The translations under genes were made by a program, and so were the position numbers. A stretch of DNA of 64,000 bases, taken from positions 34,202 to 98,201 of the forward strand of contig JAFQOH010000192.1 of NCBI GenBank assembly GCA_017403345.1, in the 5' to 3' direction. Below are positions 1-9,602 of this stretch, piece after piece. Under the pieces are notes generated by a model, which ran no database searches, had not been told where the DNA came from, and saw only the letters and a program-made list of their open reading frames with translations. Source of the stretch: RGIG3701 sp017403345 (lineage in GTDB: Bacteria; Planctomycetota; Planctomycetia; Pirellulales; Thermoguttaceae). The stretch's first letter is position 1; each line of letters starts with the position of its first letter.

Positions 1-1
1 C

Positions 2-604
2 GCGGAGCTGCATCTTGATCCTCTGCCGCAAATTCCCGCGGAGCAGGTCGAAACGCTTTCTCCCCTCTTTTTCGACCAGCTGAAACTGGAAGACCTGACG
101 CCTGCGCTTCTGGAGCGGGTCTTTTACGTCTCGCGCATGTTCAACGAGGACAATCTGCCGATGGAGATCCTTGCGTCGATCTCGAAAGACACGCAATATG
201 CGCCGGCGTTTCGCATTGAGGTACTGAAAGCGATGTGGAGCCGGGATCCGCACGGAGAGGATTTCCAGGACATCGTGACTCGCGGTCGGCAGCTTTGCGT
301 CGAAAATCGGCTTTCGGACGTCTTTTTCGACATCATGGAAGTGGCGTATGCGATGAACGAGCATCGGCTCCAGACCGTCTTTGAAAAACTGAAGCACATT
401 CGGGAAGCGCATTCGGATGATCCGGAGGCGATGCAGAATGCGGCACAGCTGAGCAAGTACATGTACGGGATCGTGCAGAGTATGGATCCGGCAGAATTGG
501 TCGCGCTTCAGCAGCAGACCTCTTTTGTGATCCCGGATGGTGCGGGCCTGCGGAACATGCAGGGAAACCGGCCGCTTTTCGGGGAACCCGGTAAGTATTT
601 TTGA
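2..604 (+). CDS. Unknown protein, C-terminal part (5' end outside window)
   Basis: The reading frame is open from the left window edge to the TGA at 602-604, so at least 200 C-terminal codons are present and the true start lies outside. An ATG at 137 is internal, because the upstream frame continues as AELHLDPLPQIPAEQVETL. The segment looks soluble and helical, ends in a Gly/Pro-rich tail (GNRPLFGEPGKYF), and shows no membrane segment or recognisable motif. It lies 31 bases before tmk on the same strand and probably shares its transcript. I do not recognise the family and assign no function. Confidence 0.75.
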   Translation, partial: AELHLDPLPQIPAEQVETLSPLFFDQLKLEDLTPALLERVFYVSRMFNEDNLPMEILASISKDTQYAPAFRIEVLKAMWSRDPHGEDFQDIVTRGRQLCVENRLSDVFFDIMEVAYAMNEHRLQTVFEKLKHIREAHSDDPEAMQNAAQLSKYMYGIVQSMDPAELVALQQQTSFVIPDGAGLRNMQGNRPLFGEPGKYF

Positions 605-635
605 ACGCTGAAGCGGCTGGACCAGGAGGTCGAAA

Positions 636-1241
636 ATGTTCATTGCGCTGGAAGGCGGTGACGGCGTTGGAAAGAGTACGCAGATCGCTCTGCTTCGGGA
701 GTGGCTCGAGGCGAAGGGAGAGCGTGTGACGTTTTTCCGGGAGCCGGGAAGTACTGCGCTGGGTGAGAAAGTGCGGGAACTGCTTCTTTTTCATCGCGAG
801 ATCGGTATTTGCCGAATGAGTGAACTGCTTTTGTTCATGACGGCGCGGGCGCAGGTCGTGAGTGAGGTCATTCGTCCTGCACTGGAACGCGGTGAGGTCG
901 TGCTCGCAGACCGGTTTTTGCTCTCGAGTATCGTTTATCAGGGGTACGGCGGGGAGCTGGATGTGGAAGAGATCCGCCGTCTTGGACGGATCGCGGCGGG
1001 GGGGATCCTGCCGGATCGAAATCTCATTCTGGATCTTCCGCTCGAGGCTGCGAAGACGAGAAGAAAAGGGGTGCCGGACCGGATCGAATCGGAAGCGGAT
1101 GCGTTTCATGAACGCGTGCGTAATGGTTTTTTGAAGGAGGCGGAACTCTTTCCGGAGCAGAACGTCCTCATTTCCGCTGACCAGCCGATCGAAGCCGTTC
1201 AGACGGAGATCCGTGAGGCGGTGAAGTCCCTTTGGGGATGA
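636..1241 (+). CDS. tmk: dTMP kinase (thymidylate kinase)
   Basis: Phosphorylates dTMP to dTDP in the cytoplasm, the last specific step toward dTTP. The 201 residues match the usual family length. The P-loop GGDGVGKST is at residues 7-15, the substrate motif FREPGST at 34-40, and the ADRF and SSIVYQG motifs at 91-94 and 97-103. A strong AGGAGGT lies at 624-630, five bases before the ATG. The thyX gene, which makes dTMP, is also in this window at 59.6-60.5 kb but is not linked. No oddity was seen. Confidence 0.97.
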   Translation: MFIALEGGDGVGKSTQIALLREWLEAKGERVTFFREPGSTALGEKVRELLLFHREIGICRMSELLLFMTARAQVVSEVIRPALERGEVVLADRFLLSSIVYQGYGGELDVEEIRRLGRIAAGGILPDRNLILDLPLEAAKTRRKGVPDRIESEADAFHERVRNGFLKEAELFPEQNVLISADQPIEAVQTEIREAVKSLWG

Positions 1242-1368
1242 ACGCTCTGGAATGAATGCGGTTCCGTCAATGGTCTGTCCTGTATTTTGAGGATGCTGGG
1301 CAGTCTGTGCGTTTTTTTTATTTTTTGTCATCGGTTCTGTTTTGCAGGACCCATTGGAGAATTTTTTC

Positions 1369-2526
1369 ATGTCCGTTTCCGTTCCATTTCTCGACCTTTC
1401 GCGTCATGTTTCCGTCCTGAAAGATCCCATTAAGGAGAAACTTTCTTCCGTCGTGGATTCGGGGATCTTCGTTCTTGGTCCGGAGATCGATCAGCTTGAG
1501 AAACGTCTTGCGGAATACTGCGGGACAGCGCATGCGGTCGCGTGTTCGTCGGGAAGTGAAGCGCTTCTGATGGCGCTCATGGCGCTTGACCTTCAGCCGG
1601 GGGATGAGGTCATCGTGCCGTCGTTTACGTTTTTTGCGACGGCCAGTGCGGTCGCTCGGCTTGGCGGGACGCCGGTCTTTGCGGACATTTGTCCGGACAC
1701 GCTGAACATGGATCCGGACGACGCTGCGCGAAAAGTGACTTCCCGTACCCGTGCGATCCTTCCTGTGCATTTGTTTGGACGTTCTGCGGAAATGGAGCGT
1801 TTGGAGGAGGTCGCGAACGCGCATGGGCTTGCGTTGGTCGAGGATGCAGCACAGGCGATCGGCGCGGAGGCGGCGTGGCATGGTGAGATGAAGCGCGTCG
1901 GTTCCATGGGAGAGATCGGATGCTTTAGTTTCTATCCGACGAAGAATCTGGGAACGATGGGAGACGGCGGCGCGCTGACGACGAACGACCCGGATATCGC
2001 GAAGAAGCTGGAATTGATCCGCGGTCACGGCATGGCGCCGCGTTATTTCCATAAAATTTTGGGGATCAATGGCCGGCTGGATGCGTTTCAGGGGGTCGTG
2101 CTGAACGAGAAATTTCCGCATTTGGATACGTGGACGCATGACCGGCAGGAGATCGCGAAACGCTACTTTGAGCTTTTTGCCGGCCGCAGTGAGCTGGAGG
2201 GGCGCCTGCAGCTGCCGATGCCGGAGGGTGAGGAGCGGTGTGTTTGGAACCAGTTCTGCGTCTGTGTTTCCGACACGGAAGACGGGCATTTGCGAGACCG
2301 GCTCATGGCGTTTCTGGCGGAGAGGAAGATCGGGACGATGATCTACTACCCGTTTGGTCTGCATGAGCAGGAGTGCTTCGGGTATTTGGGGTATGCGCCG
2401 AAAGATCTGCCGGTAACGTACCGTGTTTCGCGGTCTATTCTTGCTCTGCCGATCTTTCCGGGGCTGACTTTGCCGGAGCAGGAAAGTGTCGTCGAAGGGG
2501 TCTGCGAGTTCTTTAAGGAAAATTGA
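1369..2526 (+). CDS. DegT/DnrJ/EryC1/StrS-family PLP aminotransferase
   Basis: A fold-type I, PLP-dependent sugar aminotransferase family member (385 residues), expected to transaminate a nucleotide-linked keto-sugar for surface polysaccharide or a similar glycoconjugate. The Schiff-base lysine is K192 in SFYPTKNLG. Other family signatures are CSSGSEALLMAL near residues 58-70, PSFTFFATAS, and VEDAAQAIGA. An in-frame TTG at 1342 would add nine residues, but the ATG at 1369 has GGAGA at 1356-1360 and is preferred. No sugar-biosynthesis cluster surrounds it, so the substrate cannot be named. Confidence 0.9.
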   Translation: MSVSVPFLDLSRHVSVLKDPIKEKLSSVVDSGIFVLGPEIDQLEKRLAEYCGTAHAVACSSGSEALLMALMALDLQPGDEVIVPSFTFFATASAVARLGGTPVFADICPDTLNMDPDDAARKVTSRTRAILPVHLFGRSAEMERLEEVANAHGLALVEDAAQAIGAEAAWHGEMKRVGSMGEIGCFSFYPTKNLGTMGDGGALTTNDPDIAKKLELIRGHGMAPRYFHKILGINGRLDAFQGVVLNEKFPHLDTWTHDRQEIAKRYFELFAGRSELEGRLQLPMPEGEERCVWNQFCVCVSDTEDGHLRDRLMAFLAERKIGTMIYYPFGLHEQECFGYLGYAPKDLPVTYRVSRSILALPIFPGLTLPEQESVVEGVCEFFKEN

Positions 2527-2621
2527 GGTTTGAGATCCCTGGAAAAGGAAAAGCGGGGGAGCTGCGGTCGAAAGATCAATGGGCTGAAACGGAGAGTGCA
2601 GAATAAGTCGGGAGATCCATC

Positions 2622-5600
2622 ATGAAACGGACTTTTTTGGATTGGGAAAAACCGTGTATTCCGACGCTGGCGGAGTATTTGCTGGACCAGTGCCGTTTGG
2701 GGGACTCTGGATTTTTTGACCTTTCCGGGTACGTTTTGGTTTTTCCGAACCGCGCGGCCAGCAAACGATTTTTAGCGGTCCTTGCGGATCATGCGTGGAA
2801 GAATCAATGGACCATCGAACCGCCGCGTGTGAAGCACATGGGCGATTTCCCGGAGCTTCTTTACGAGCAGAAAATGCCGTTTGCGTCGTCGCTGACGCAG
2901 CAGGTGGTCTGGATGCTGGCGCTTCGTGAAACTGCGGAAAACGAGCCGGAGATCTTTGCCGCGATGTATCCGGAGCTGGATGAAAATGATCTGGGAGCGT
3001 GGCTTCAGCTTGGACTGGAGGTGACGGAGATCTTTCAGGAGCTGGCGCGGGAATGTCTGGATTTTGGCGCGGTCTGGGAAACGTGCTGTTCGCTGACGGG
3101 GGAAGACGGGAATGACGCTGCGGGGAGTGATGCCGCCGAAAATGCGCGTCTTGGACGGAAGACTGGCGGGCAGACCGAAGAGCATTGGAACGGTTTTTTG
3201 AGCCGTTTGCCGAATGGCGGGACGGGAAGTTCGGGAGCTGAGTCTGAGATGACGTTTCTTCCGTCGAGTGAACTTCGGCGCTGGAAGTTTTTCGCGCAGG
3301 CGGAGAAGGTCTACTTTCGCCGTTTGACGGCACTTGGTTTCTGGGATCGGCAGGCTGCCCGGCTGTTTGCGCTTCGTCATGCAGCGGAACGCAATGCGGG
3401 GGGGATCCCTTCGAAAGATTTCCAGATCTCTTTTCGTCTTGGAGTCGTAGGATGTGTGGACCTGAACCGGATCCAGAGGGATTTTTTGGCGCAGGTCTCT
3501 CCCAGCGTGGAGGTCTTCGTTTTTGCACCGGGATCCATGGCAGACCGATTTGAGGAGGACGGCTGTCTGAAACCGGGAATGTGGCGCGAATTGGATCCGG
3601 AGCTGAATCAGAAGCTCTTCAGCGTGCTGCATCAGGTGACGAAACCGGAGGATCAGGTCCAGTGTGTGGTGGAATGGCTGCGGAAGATCGCGCCGCGGAC
3701 GCACATTGAGGACGTGACGCTCGGTTTGGCGGACGAATCGCTCGAGCCGCTGCTTCTTCAGGCTCTTTCGCTCGCGCAGGTGCCGAACACGCGTTCCGGG
3801 AAGAAACTCCTTTCTTCGCTTCAGCCTTGGAAAATGCTGCATCGGATGAGTGGGTACTTTCAGAGTCTTGCGTCATTCATGCCGGGGCGTCCGATTTCGG
3901 AAGTGATGGAGACTGCGGGGCCGGAATACGAAACGCTCGCGCTTTTTTTGCGTCAGGAAGATGTGGGGAACTACCTGCGGTCGCTTCAGGATGAGGCTGG
4001 GGAGCCGCTCATTTCCGGGGATTGGATCGCGGAGCTGGATCAGTTTTTCAATCGATCCTACCCTGCCCGGATGCCGCATCCGGCGGAAATGGAAAAGTAT
4101 CGGGAGACGTTCCCTGCGCTGTGTTCGGCATACGGTATCTGCCATCAGATGCTGACGGAGCTTAGCCGGGAGTACATCAACTTTCATTCGCTGCTGACCA
4201 TCGTGACGCAGTTCCTGAAGCGCATTTACTGCTGGCGGAGCGTTTACGATTCGGAGAATGAATCGGATTACCAGATCATTCGCGGCTGTATGGAGCTGAA
4301 TCATGTTTTTGCGGAGAAGCTGCATCTTCCGCAGGCTCTGCTGGCAGAAATACCGCTGACGCTGCTGGAGGCTCTGGAGCTGCTCTTGGACCAGACGAAA
4401 ATGAAGCAGACGGTCTCCGCGAGTCTTCCGGGCACGATCTCCATTCAGAGGTGGCTTGATCTGCCGCTGGACGACGCTGGAGCGATGGCGCTTGTGGGGA
4501 TGAATGATAATTTCGTGCCGGAATCTGTCACCGAGCATATTTTCCTGCCGAATCAGCTGCGGAAGAAACTCGAGCTCAAGACGAACGACAATCGGCTGGA
4601 GCGTGACATTTACAATCTATCGGCGATCTTGGCCTCGAGGAAGGACGTTTGCATCACATTGGGGCGCGTTGCCTCGGATGGGAGAACGGCACTGTTTCCG
4701 AGCCGTCTGCTTTTGACGGAGAGATCGGAACGGCTGATCGACCAGGTCGTCGAGTTTTTCTCGGAACCGGTCGAGGAAAAGTCTGCGTCGGGGGCAGCGT
4801 CTGCGTCGGGGGCAGCGTCTGCGTCGGGTGCAGCGTCTGCGTCGGGTGCAGCGTCTGCGTCGGGTGCAGCGTCTGCGTCGGGTACACTGTTTGAGGCGCC
4901 GCAGATCCCGGAAACATTTCCGCCCATCCGTGAGATGAACGTGACGGATTTTGCAGCTTTCATCACGAATCCGTACCTTTTCTATCTTCAGTGCGTTTTG
5001 CGTTTGGAACAGGTGGACGACTCCGCGCGTGAATTGAATGCGGCAGGGTTGGGGACGTTGTGTCATGAGATCCTGGAGACGTTCGGCAAAGAAGAGATCG
5101 CGGCGCGTTTGGAGTCGGGGATGACGCTTGAAGAGACGTCTCGGGAGATGCAGAGACGGTTTCAGGATCCTCAGGTTTTGGAAAAGGAAGCGGCACGGAT
5201 CCGTGAGCGTTTTAGTTCGCTTTTGGATCGGTATTTCTTCGGCATGTATGGGCTGCATGTCATGCCGGTGGTGAATATTCAGCACGAGCAGCTGCGGGAA
5301 CGGCTTGCAGTGCTCGCAGAACGGCAGGCGGAACGGTATCGCGATGGGTGGGTCATTTTTGATGTGGAGCGTCCGGTCAGTACGTTCCTGCGGTCTGACG
5401 GCGGCCGGGGTGAGGTCCTGATGTTCGGAACGGAGGATCCTTCCCCGATGCGGGTCAGCGGCAAACTGGACCGGCTGGATTTCCGCGCGGCGCCTGACGG
5501 TCATGGCGAATGGAGGATCTGGGACTACAAAACTTCCGATAAAATGCCCAATAAGAAACACTTCCAGCGTGACAATGTACCGGAGCCGATAGAGCCGGAG

Positions 5601-5912
5601 TGCTGGCATGATCTTCAGCTGCCGCTTTACGGACACCTGATCCGTGCGTCGATACGCAGCAGTGAAAAGCGTTTCGCGGATCTGGCGTGCGTCGATACTT
5701 CCAGAATGAAGGCCGGGTACATTCTGATCCCTAAAAAAGCGGCGGATACCAAATTCGCGGAAGCGGAATGGAGTGCGGAGGTCCTGAGAACTGCGGATGT
5801 GCGGGTCTGTGAGATCGCAGCGCTCGTGCATGACAAAAAGCTGGAAAACAATGGTGAAGTGACGTTGTGGGACCGCAACACGCTGAAGGAGTGGATCTTG
5901 GCGCAAAACTGA
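2622..5912 (+). CDS. AddB-like inactivated helicase / PD-(D/E)XK nuclease
   Basis: A large 1096-residue protein of the AddB/RecB-type recombination family, which processes double-strand breaks together with an AddA-type helicase. The N-terminal part has VLVFPNRAASKRF. The centre has LVGMNDNFVP (about residues 622-632) followed by SRLLL, the AddB/RecC-like helicase-fold signatures. The C-terminal nuclease carries GKLDRLD and then WDYKTS (D968, K970), the D...xxK core of PD-(D/E)XK. The Fe-S cysteine pattern of classical AddB is not obvious. Two low-complexity linkers interrupt it, one Gly/Asp-rich near residues 160-210 and one of tandem ASGAAS repeats near 722-754. GGGAG precedes the ATG. No addA is visible in this window. 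Confidence 0.85.
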   Translation: MKRTFLDWEKPCIPTLAEYLLDQCRLGDSGFFDLSGYVLVFPNRAASKRFLAVLADHAWKNQWTIEPPRVKHMGDFPELLYEQKMPFASSLTQQVVWMLALRETAENEPEIFAAMYPELDENDLGAWLQLGLEVTEIFQELARECLDFGAVWETCCSLTGEDGNDAAGSDAAENARLGRKTGGQTEEHWNGFLSRLPNGGTGSSGAESEMTFLPSSELRRWKFFAQAEKVYFRRLTALGFWDRQAARLFALRHAAERNAGGIPSKDFQISFRLGVVGCVDLNRIQRDFLAQVSPSVEVFVFAPGSMADRFEEDGCLKPGMWRELDPELNQKLFSVLHQVTKPEDQVQCVVEWLRKIAPRTHIEDVTLGLADESLEPLLLQALSLAQVPNTRSGKKLLSSLQPWKMLHRMSGYFQSLASFMPGRPISEVMETAGPEYETLALFLRQEDVGNYLRSLQDEAGEPLISGDWIAELDQFFNRSYPARMPHPAEMEKYRETFPALCSAYGICHQMLTELSREYINFHSLLTIVTQFLKRIYCWRSVYDSENESDYQIIRGCMELNHVFAEKLHLPQALLAEIPLTLLEALELLLDQTKMKQTVSASLPGTISIQRWLDLPLDDAGAMALVGMNDNFVPESVTEHIFLPNQLRKKLELKTNDNRLERDIYNLSAILASRKDVCITLGRVASDGRTALFPSRLLLTERSERLIDQVVEFFSEPVEEKSASGAASASGAASASGAASASGAASASGAASASGTLFEAPQIPETFPPIREMNVTDFAAFITNPYLFYLQCVLRLEQVDDSARELNAAGLGTLCHEILETFGKEEIAARLESGMTLEETSREMQRRFQDPQVLEKEAARIRERFSSLLDRYFFGMYGLHVMPVVNIQHEQLRERLAVLAERQAERYRDGWVIFDVERPVSTFLRSDGGRGEVLMFGTEDPSPMRVSGKLDRLDFRAAPDGHGEWRIWDYKTSDKMPNKKHFQRDNVPEPIEPECWHDLQLPLYGHLIRASIRSSEKRFADLACVDTSRMKAGYILIPKKAADTKFAEAEWSAEVLRTADVRVCEIAALVHDKKLENNGEVTLWDRNTLKEWILAQN
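4785..4883 (+). repeat. 18-bp tandem repeat inside the AddB-like gene
   Basis: Five units of gcgtcgggKgcagcgtct plus half a unit, each encoding ASGAAS. The first two units have GGGGGC and the next three have GGGTGC, so the variants are clustered, as expected from stepwise duplication. The repeat lies in the linker before the nuclease domain and keeps the frame. Confidence 0.97.
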
Positions 5913-6126
5913 TGCCGTTTTGCCGAAAATAGCTGTTTTTTGCCGGAAATGCAGAAGAAATGCAGAGGAAAATGCGGAAAATGGGCCGGTAAAGTTTGCG
6001 CAACCGGAGCGTCTGGTAATTTGGCGGAAATGTGAATGGGAGGGGTGACGGGAGCCGATAGTCTGAAATACGTAATAGTATGGAGTTGCTCAGGAAACTG
6101 ACATTCAATCATCCCTTGAGGCCAAA

Positions 6127-7812
6127 ATGATGCTTTCACCCATAAAATGTTTTAAAAAGACCGGTTTTTTCCTTTTCCTTGCAGTGTTGACTGCGGGGCT
6201 GCTCGGTGCGTCGGCGGTTTCCGCGCAGGGCGTGTGGAAGGGACACATCATTCCCCAGGATGTGGCGAACAGCCGCGGTCTGGAACGGCAGTGGATCGCG
6301 CATACGGAATTCAATCCGTACAATAACGTCGCGGAAAAAGTCTCCGGAATGGTTTTTGACCGGGATGCGGTCTTCACGGTGACGGAACAGGGAACTGTGC
6401 AGGCGTTTGAGGCGGAGACCGGCAAGACGAAATGGGTGACCTGCACGAAGACGAAAGGCAAGATCGTTCAGGGACTGGCGGTGAGCCGATTCTACTTGGC
6501 GTTTACGGCCGGCTCCACGCTTTATGTGCTGAATCGCGAGAACGGCAGGATCCTTCTGGATGCCGACGTCCCGGCGATCCCGACGAATGATCTGGCTCTT
6601 GGGGAGTTTCGTGCGTATGTGCCGGCGATCAACGGTCTGATATACATTTTTAATCTTCAGCCGATGGAAGATCCTTTCCAGGAATTTGGCGTTTCGGACA
6701 GCATGATGTCGGAAAAGGAACGCCAGGAACGGAAGGCGGAGTTCATCAATTCTCTGCGTTTGGTCAAGTCGCTCAAGGAGCCGATGAGCATCCGTTCTAT
6801 TGGCGACTTGAAGGTGACGCCTGTTACCCTGCGCTGCAATGATGCATACGAATTTGTCGCTTGGCCGACGGGGAGCGAACTGGTGACGCTCTGCGAGGTG
6901 GATGTGCGTGAGGAATTGGCGGACGAGCGATACAATATACCGACGATGGGAGAGGTCGTCAGTTCGCTTTCTTACAAGCCCTACGATCCCGAAAAGCCGA
7001 ATACGACCGGGATCCTGTATGCCGCGACGACCGAAGGTTTTGTGTATGCTTTCCGGGAAGCCTCGGGAGAAGTTCTTTGGCGTTTCCCCACCGGCGAATA
7101 CATTGGCGAAACGCCGATCTACGCGGACGGAGAGCTGTTCATTACGACGGCGCTGACGGGGATGTACTGCATCGACGCTCTGGTCGGAGGGGACGGCAAA
7201 ACGGCAGAAGCGAAATGGTGGTCGCCGAACATCAAGAAATTCGTGGCCTGCACCAAACACCGTGTTTATGTGCTGGACGATACGCGGGCGCTCGTTGCGC
7301 TGGACAGAGTCTCTGGGCAGCGGATCAACTCTCTGCCGATGGTGGATTACAAATTCATCGTGACCAACACGCAGAATGACCGGATCTACTTTGCGACGGA
7401 AGACGGTACGATCCAGTGTCTGCGTGAAATGGCGCTGGGAACGCCGCTGGATTATTCCGCGGAGTGGATCGCCGCGCGTGAAAGTTCTGTGCAGGAAATG
7501 CGTCGTGCGCATCGAACGGACGTTCCGGCGAAACCGAAGAAGAACGCGGACCGAATGGGCGACGATGAAGACGGCGGCTGGGGAGAGGACGAGGATGATC
7601 CGGAAGACTCCGGCGATGATGACGGCGGATTCAGTTTCGGTGATGACGATGAAGAGTCGGAAGATGAAGAAGACTTCGGCGATGAAGAGTCGGAAGATGA
7701 AGAAGATTTCGGCGATGAAGAGTCGGAAGACGAAGAAGATTTTGGTGATGATGAGTCGGAAGACGAAGAAGACTTTGGTGATGATGACGACGATTTCGGC
7801 GATGAAATGTAG
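6127..7812 (+). CDS. Secreted PQQ-like beta-propeller protein with acidic tail
   Basis: A 561-residue exported protein. Residues 1-34 form a Sec signal peptide (FFLFLAVLTAGLLGASA, cleavage near VSA-Q). The body holds PQQ/quinoprotein-type propeller blades, for example VTEQGTVQAFEAETGKTKW, GFVYAFREASGEVLWRFPTG and RALVALDRVSGQRINSL. Such domains serve as alcohol dehydrogenases or as BamB-like scaffolds; no catalytic PQQ ligands could be confirmed, so a structural or binding role is equally possible. The last 60 residues are almost entirely Asp/Glu, with four DEESEDEEDFG-type repeats, which suggests cation binding or a charged anchor. GAGG lies five bases before the ATG, and a strong terminator follows. 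Confidence 0.85.
   Translation: MMLSPIKCFKKTGFFLFLAVLTAGLLGASAVSAQGVWKGHIIPQDVANSRGLERQWIAHTEFNPYNNVAEKVSGMVFDRDAVFTVTEQGTVQAFEAETGKTKWVTCTKTKGKIVQGLAVSRFYLAFTAGSTLYVLNRENGRILLDADVPAIPTNDLALGEFRAYVPAINGLIYIFNLQPMEDPFQEFGVSDSMMSEKERQERKAEFINSLRLVKSLKEPMSIRSIGDLKVTPVTLRCNDAYEFVAWPTGSELVTLCEVDVREELADERYNIPTMGEVVSSLSYKPYDPEKPNTTGILYAATTEGFVYAFREASGEVLWRFPTGEYIGETPIYADGELFITTALTGMYCIDALVGGDGKTAEAKWWSPNIKKFVACTKHRVYVLDDTRALVALDRVSGQRINSLPMVDYKFIVTNTQNDRIYFATEDGTIQCLREMALGTPLDYSAEWIAARESSVQEMRRAHRTDVPAKPKKNADRMGDDEDGGWGEDEDDPEDSGDDDGGFSFGDDDEESEDEEDFGDEESEDEEDFGDEESEDEEDFGDDESEDEEDFGDDDDDFGDEM
7648..7779 (+). repeat. 33-bp tandem repeat coding for an acidic tail
   Basis: Four consecutive 33-bp units, each encoding an 11-residue variant of DEESEDEEDFG. 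Units differ by synonymous or Asp/Glu changes. The array is followed by DDDDDFGDEM and the stop. Confidence 0.95.
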
Positions 7813-7831
7813 TTGACGTTTGGGCATCAAG

Positions 7832-7863
7832 AAAGCCTCCCTTAAAACGGGGAGGCTTTTTTT
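7832..7863 (+). terminator. Rho-independent terminator between convergent genes
   Basis: A 10-bp stem (aaagcctccc / gggaggcttt) with an 8-base loop, followed by a T run. It ends the propeller gene; pgi converges from the other side. Confidence 0.92.
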
Positions 7864-7903
7864 GTGGTTTTTCCGGCAAGCGCGTGCCGGTCTAAAGTGC
7901 GTC

Positions 7904-9553
7904 TTATGCGTTCTTGCGGAACCACTCGATCAGAGCGTTCGTGGAACTGTCGTGTTTGAGTTCCGGAGCATCTGCTTCCAGTTCGCCGAGGATCTTTTTG
8001 GCGAGGACTTTTCCGAGTTCCACGCCCCACTGGTCGTAACTGTTGATGTTCCAGATGATCCCCTGCACGAAGATCTTGTGCTCGTACATGGCGATGAGCG
8101 AACCGAGGACCGCCGGCGTGAGCTGTTCGGCCAGGATCGTGTTGGTCGGGCGGTTTCCTTCAAAGATTTTGTGGGGCACGAGTTCCTCGGCGACTCCCTC
8201 CGCACGGACTTCCGCTTCCGTCTTTCCGAATGCGAGCGCTTCGGTCTGTGCGAAGACGTTTGCCATGAGCTTGAAATGGTGTTCTTTCGGCGTTAGACCG
8301 ATCGGATTGTGCGATCTCGCAAACGCGATGAAGTCTGCCGGGACGAGTTTCGTTCCCTGATGGAGAAGCTGGTAGAAGGCGTGCTGGCCGTTGGTTCCGG
8401 GTTCGCCCCAGATGATCGGACCGGTCTGCCACTGGACTTTTTCACCGTCGAGGGTGACGGATTTTCCGTTGGACTCCATGTCTCCCTGCTGGAAGTATGC
8501 GGCAAATCGGGAAAGGTACTGATCGTACGGCAGGATCGCGTGAGAGGCGGCTCCGAAGAAATTGTTGTACCAGACGCCCAGCAGAGCGAGGATGACCGGG
8601 ATGTTTTTCTCGAACGGAGCCGTGCGGAAATGCTGATCCATGGCATGGTAACCGTCGAGCATCGCAAAGAAATTTTCCGGTCCGATCGCGGTCATGAGAG
8701 CGAGTCCGATGGCGCTGGGCATGCTGTATCGTCCGCCGACCCAGTTCCAGAACTCGAACATGTTGTTCGTGTCGATGCCAAATTCTGCGACTTTTTCCGC
8801 GTTTGTGGAGAGCGCAACGAAATGACGCGCCACGATTTCCGAATCCGCAGCGTCAGGTTTGAGGACTTTCAGAGCGTCGAGGACCCATTTTCGCGCGGTC
8901 ATGGCGTTGGTCATGGTCTCAAGCGTGGTGAAGGTCTTGCTTGCGATGATGAAGAGCGTTTCTTCTGCATTGAGATCCCGGGTCGCCTCAGCCAAGTGAG
9001 TGCCGTCGATGTTGGAAACGAAACGGACGGTCAGATCGCGTTTCGTGTAGGGCTTGAGAGCCTCATACGCCATGACAGGTCCGAGGTCGGAGCCGCCAAT
9101 GCCGATATTCACGATGTTTTTGATCGTCTTTCCAGTTGCGCCTTTCCAGGCTCCGGAACGGATCTCGTTGGCGAAGTCTGCCATTTTCGCCAGCACGCGG
9201 TTGACGTCCTCCATGACATTTTTGCCGTCAACGCAGATCGGCGTGTTGGAGCGGTTGCGCAGCGCAACGTGAAGCACAGCACGGCCTTCCGTGATGTTGA
9301 TCTTCTCTCCGGTGAACATTTTTTCGATGGCGGCAGGCACGCCGGCTTCACGCGCAAGGGTGAAGAGTGCCGTCATGACGGCGTCGCTGACGCGGTTTTT
9401 GGAGTAATCGAGATGGATCCCGCAGGCGTCAAGTGTCATTTTGGCGGCGCGGTCTGCATCCTGACCGAAAAGGTCGCGAAGAGACACATTCTGGAAGTCA
9501 TTGGCGAACTGCTGAAGTTCCTTCCATACGGAAAGATCGATCGGGTTAGTCAT
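7904..9553 (-). CDS. pgi: Glucose-6-phosphate isomerase
   Basis: Interconverts glucose-6-phosphate and fructose-6-phosphate in glycolysis and gluconeogenesis. The 549-residue length is that of the E. coli-type long form. Signatures are NIGIGGSDLGP, WVGGRYSMPSAIGL and SYDQWGVELGK. The catalytic residues expected for the family are present: E360 in GDMESNGK, H391 in GTNGQHAF and K515 in VELGKVLA. GAGAG lies upstream of the ATG. The upstream gap contains a tandem 18-bp repeat in the predicted leader. It is divergent from ispE. Confidence 0.97.
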   Translation of the reverse strand: MTNPIDLSVWKELQQFANDFQNVSLRDLFGQDADRAAKMTLDACGIHLDYSKNRVSDAVMTALFTLAREAGVPAAIEKMFTGEKINITEGRAVLHVALRNRSNTPICVDGKNVMEDVNRVLAKMADFANEIRSGAWKGATGKTIKNIVNIGIGGSDLGPVMAYEALKPYTKRDLTVRFVSNIDGTHLAEATRDLNAEETLFIIASKTFTTLETMTNAMTARKWVLDALKVLKPDAADSEIVARHFVALSTNAEKVAEFGIDTNNMFEFWNWVGGRYSMPSAIGLALMTAIGPENFFAMLDGYHAMDQHFRTAPFEKNIPVILALLGVWYNNFFGAASHAILPYDQYLSRFAAYFQQGDMESNGKSVTLDGEKVQWQTGPIIWGEPGTNGQHAFYQLLHQGTKLVPADFIAFARSHNPIGLTPKEHHFKLMANVFAQTEALAFGKTEAEVRAEGVAEELVPHKIFEGNRPTNTILAEQLTPAVLGSLIAMYEHKIFVQGIIWNINSYDQWGVELGKVLAKKILGELEADAPELKHDSSTNALIEWFRKNA

Positions 9554-9568
9554 AAGAAACTCTCTTTT

Positions 9569-9602
9569 TTCTAAAGGATACGGATTTTCTAAAGGACACG
9601 GA
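9569..9602. repeat. Two 18-bp direct repeats in the pgi leader
   Basis: The unit ttttctaaaggaYacgga occurs twice in tandem, differing at one base, just upstream of pgi and probably transcribed. Its role is unknown; it could be an operator pair or simply a recent duplication. Confidence 0.8.

Noticed and set aside
6136..7830. Long minus-strand open frame opposite the first propeller gene
   Set aside because: It mirrors a gene with signal peptide, blades and terminator; its product is Arg/Phe/Ile-rich without motifs. It is a shadow of codon bias.
8309..9574. 421-codon plus-strand frame opposite pgi
   Set aside because: pgi has all active-site residues; the opposite frame is a shadow.
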